DNA of 6,374 nucleotides. Source: Candidatus Cloacimonadota bacterium. Its GTDB lineage: Bacteria; Cloacimonadota; Cloacimonadia; Cloacimonadales; Cloacimonadaceae. A program made the translations under genes and the position numbers. Location of the stretch: contig JAQVMI010000114.1 of NCBI GenBank assembly GCA_028703735.1, positions 1 through 6,374 of the forward strand, given 5' to 3'. How positions within the stretch are numbered: position 1 is the stretch's first letter; the number at the start of each line of letters is the position of its first letter. Below, piece by piece: positions 5,414-6,374 of the stretch. The notes below the pieces were generated by a model. The model ran no database searches and was not told where the DNA came from. It saw only the letters and a program-made list of their open reading frames with translations.

Positions 5414-6374
5414 ATGAAAACAGCTCAATCCAGGCAATATAACCAGGCAGCAATTAACTATACCAAACTACGCTATAAAGCGGAAGAGGAAATTGAAAGG
5501 GTTCTGGAAGAGGATTTCTCCATGGCTCAATACTACGATATCTTTGATAATAAGGATGATCTGGATGCCATCACAAACGAAATGCTCTCCAATAATGTCC
5601 TTCTTAGCCCGGCGATTGCACCGCGTATATACTCTATATGTAGCGAGATACAGCAGAAACTTGGATTTGCGGAGCAGATAGATTTTTACCTGCAATCCCA
5701 CACTGAAGTCAACGCATTTTCTATAAATGGATTCGGAATTGTTCCGCACATTATTAGTTTCACTTCTGCCCTAATTCAGCTTATGACAGATGATGAACTG
5801 CGCTATGTGATCGGGCATGAGATTGGGCACTTGATCTACAAACACAGTAAACTGAATATTGTGCACCGCTTCCTTAATAAGCGGGAAGATGAACGGCTTC
5901 CGGCAATGATAACCCTGCATTACCTGCGCTACATAAATTATGCGGAAATAAGCGCAGACCGAATTGGCTACATTGCCATGCCAGATATAAATGTGGTTAC
6001 CAATACTTTCTTCAAACTTACTTGCGGTTTATCCGAGCAACATCTCAATTTTAATGCCCCGGAGTACCTGAAACAATTGGATAGAATAAAGGAAATCGGA
6101 ACTGGCGATTTGTATTCATCCCATCCCAATCCCATGATCCGTATTCAAGCTCTGATGGATTTTGCCGCTTCGGAACTTTCGTCTTTTGGGATGGATGCTT
6201 CCTTAACGGCAGCAGAACTTGATGAACGAGTTGACGAGCTGATGCGGCTGCTGGAGAAGCATCCCAAAAAACAAAAAGACTTGATGATTGTACGTTTTCT
6301 TGCCACCCTTGGCATGTATTTGGCTACCTACGATGAGGATAGCTTCCAGCAAAAATACAACCAGCTTTACGATT
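5414..6374 (+). CDS. M48-type zinc metalloprotease, C-terminus cut off by the window edge
   Basis: 320 codons are visible. HEIGH at residues 135-139 supplies two zinc ligands (His135, His139) and the catalytic Glu136. EISAD at 178-182 supplies the third ligand, Glu178, with the Asp typical of gluzincins. SSHPNPMIRIQAL (235-247) is the conserved HP..R segment that closes M48 domains. Unlike HtpX or Ste24, there is no signal peptide and no clear membrane helix, so it is probably a soluble cytoplasmic peptidase. Residues from about 255 form an extra, mostly helical segment (AAELDERVDELMRLLEKHP, then a hydrophobic LMIVRFLATLGMYLA) that continues past the edge; it loosely recalls a TerB-like helical domain. 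GGAGGTG (5400-5406) is spaced well before the ATG and fixes the start. The substrate is unknown. Confidence 0.9.
   Translation, partial: MKTAQSRQYNQAAINYTKLRYKAEEEIERVLEEDFSMAQYYDIFDNKDDLDAITNEMLSNNVLLSPAIAPRIYSICSEIQQKLGFAEQIDFYLQSHTEVNAFSINGFGIVPHIISFTSALIQLMTDDELRYVIGHEIGHLIYKHSKLNIVHRFLNKREDERLPAMITLHYLRYINYAEISADRIGYIAMPDINVVTNTFFKLTCGLSEQHLNFNAPEYLKQLDRIKEIGTGDLYSSHPNPMIRIQALMDFAASELSSFGMDASLTAAELDERVDELMRLLEKHPKKQKDLMIVRFLATLGMYLATYDEDSFQQKYNQLYD

Noticed and set aside
5468..5749. Minus-strand ORF of 93 codons
   Set aside because: It is antisense to the metalloprotease gene, which has a strong ribosome site and catalytic motifs.

Overview
The window looks like chromosomal DNA from a diderm (Gram-negative-type) bacterium. 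It is moderately AT-rich, carries a textbook lipoprotein signal peptide, uses AGGAG-type ribosome binding sites and has dispersed GTCATTCC...GGAATGAC palindromic repeats. The style of the transglutaminase protein and of the repeats makes an uncultured anaerobic lineage such as Candidatus Cloacimonadota a reasonable guess, but this is inference and nothing here proves it.

Layout. Bases 1-2200 (minus strand, running off the left edge) encode a large exported transglutaminase-like protein. It has a complete Cys/His core, a beta-sandwich-like segment, and what looks like a second, catalytically dead copy of the core. Bases 2201-2552 are non-coding: three spaced direct repeats just upstream of that gene, five 19-bp tandem repeats, and two palindromic elements. 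Next come three minus-strand genes: a small FMN-binding split-barrel (pyridoxamine-phosphate-oxidase-like) protein (2553-2963), an ABC permease of the SsuC/TauC type (3054-3668) and its substrate-binding lipoprotein (3658-4566). The last two overlap by 11 bases and form one unit. No ATPase gene accompanies them, and the permease lacks the usual first membrane segment. Bases 4567-5413 hold no convincing gene larger than about 34 codons but are dense in dyad symmetry: a terminator-like hairpin, a 20-bp imperfect inverted repeat, a nested inverted repeat, two palindromic elements and a leader hairpin. From 5414 to the right edge (plus strand) lies an M48-type zinc metalloprotease, cut off by the window end.

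How the parts relate. The lipoprotein and permease should form an importer for a small organic nutrient, with an ATPase supplied from elsewhere. The split-barrel gene follows them on the same strand, but a short terminator-like hairpin lies between. The three-gene block is bracketed by inverted copies of the same two-hairpin repeat (2427-2486 and 5029-5155). I see no tRNA, rRNA, CRISPR array, integrase or transposase. The most unusual features are the repeat architecture, the duplicated and decayed transglutaminase domain and the incomplete ABC transporter. None of these alone establishes a new system.
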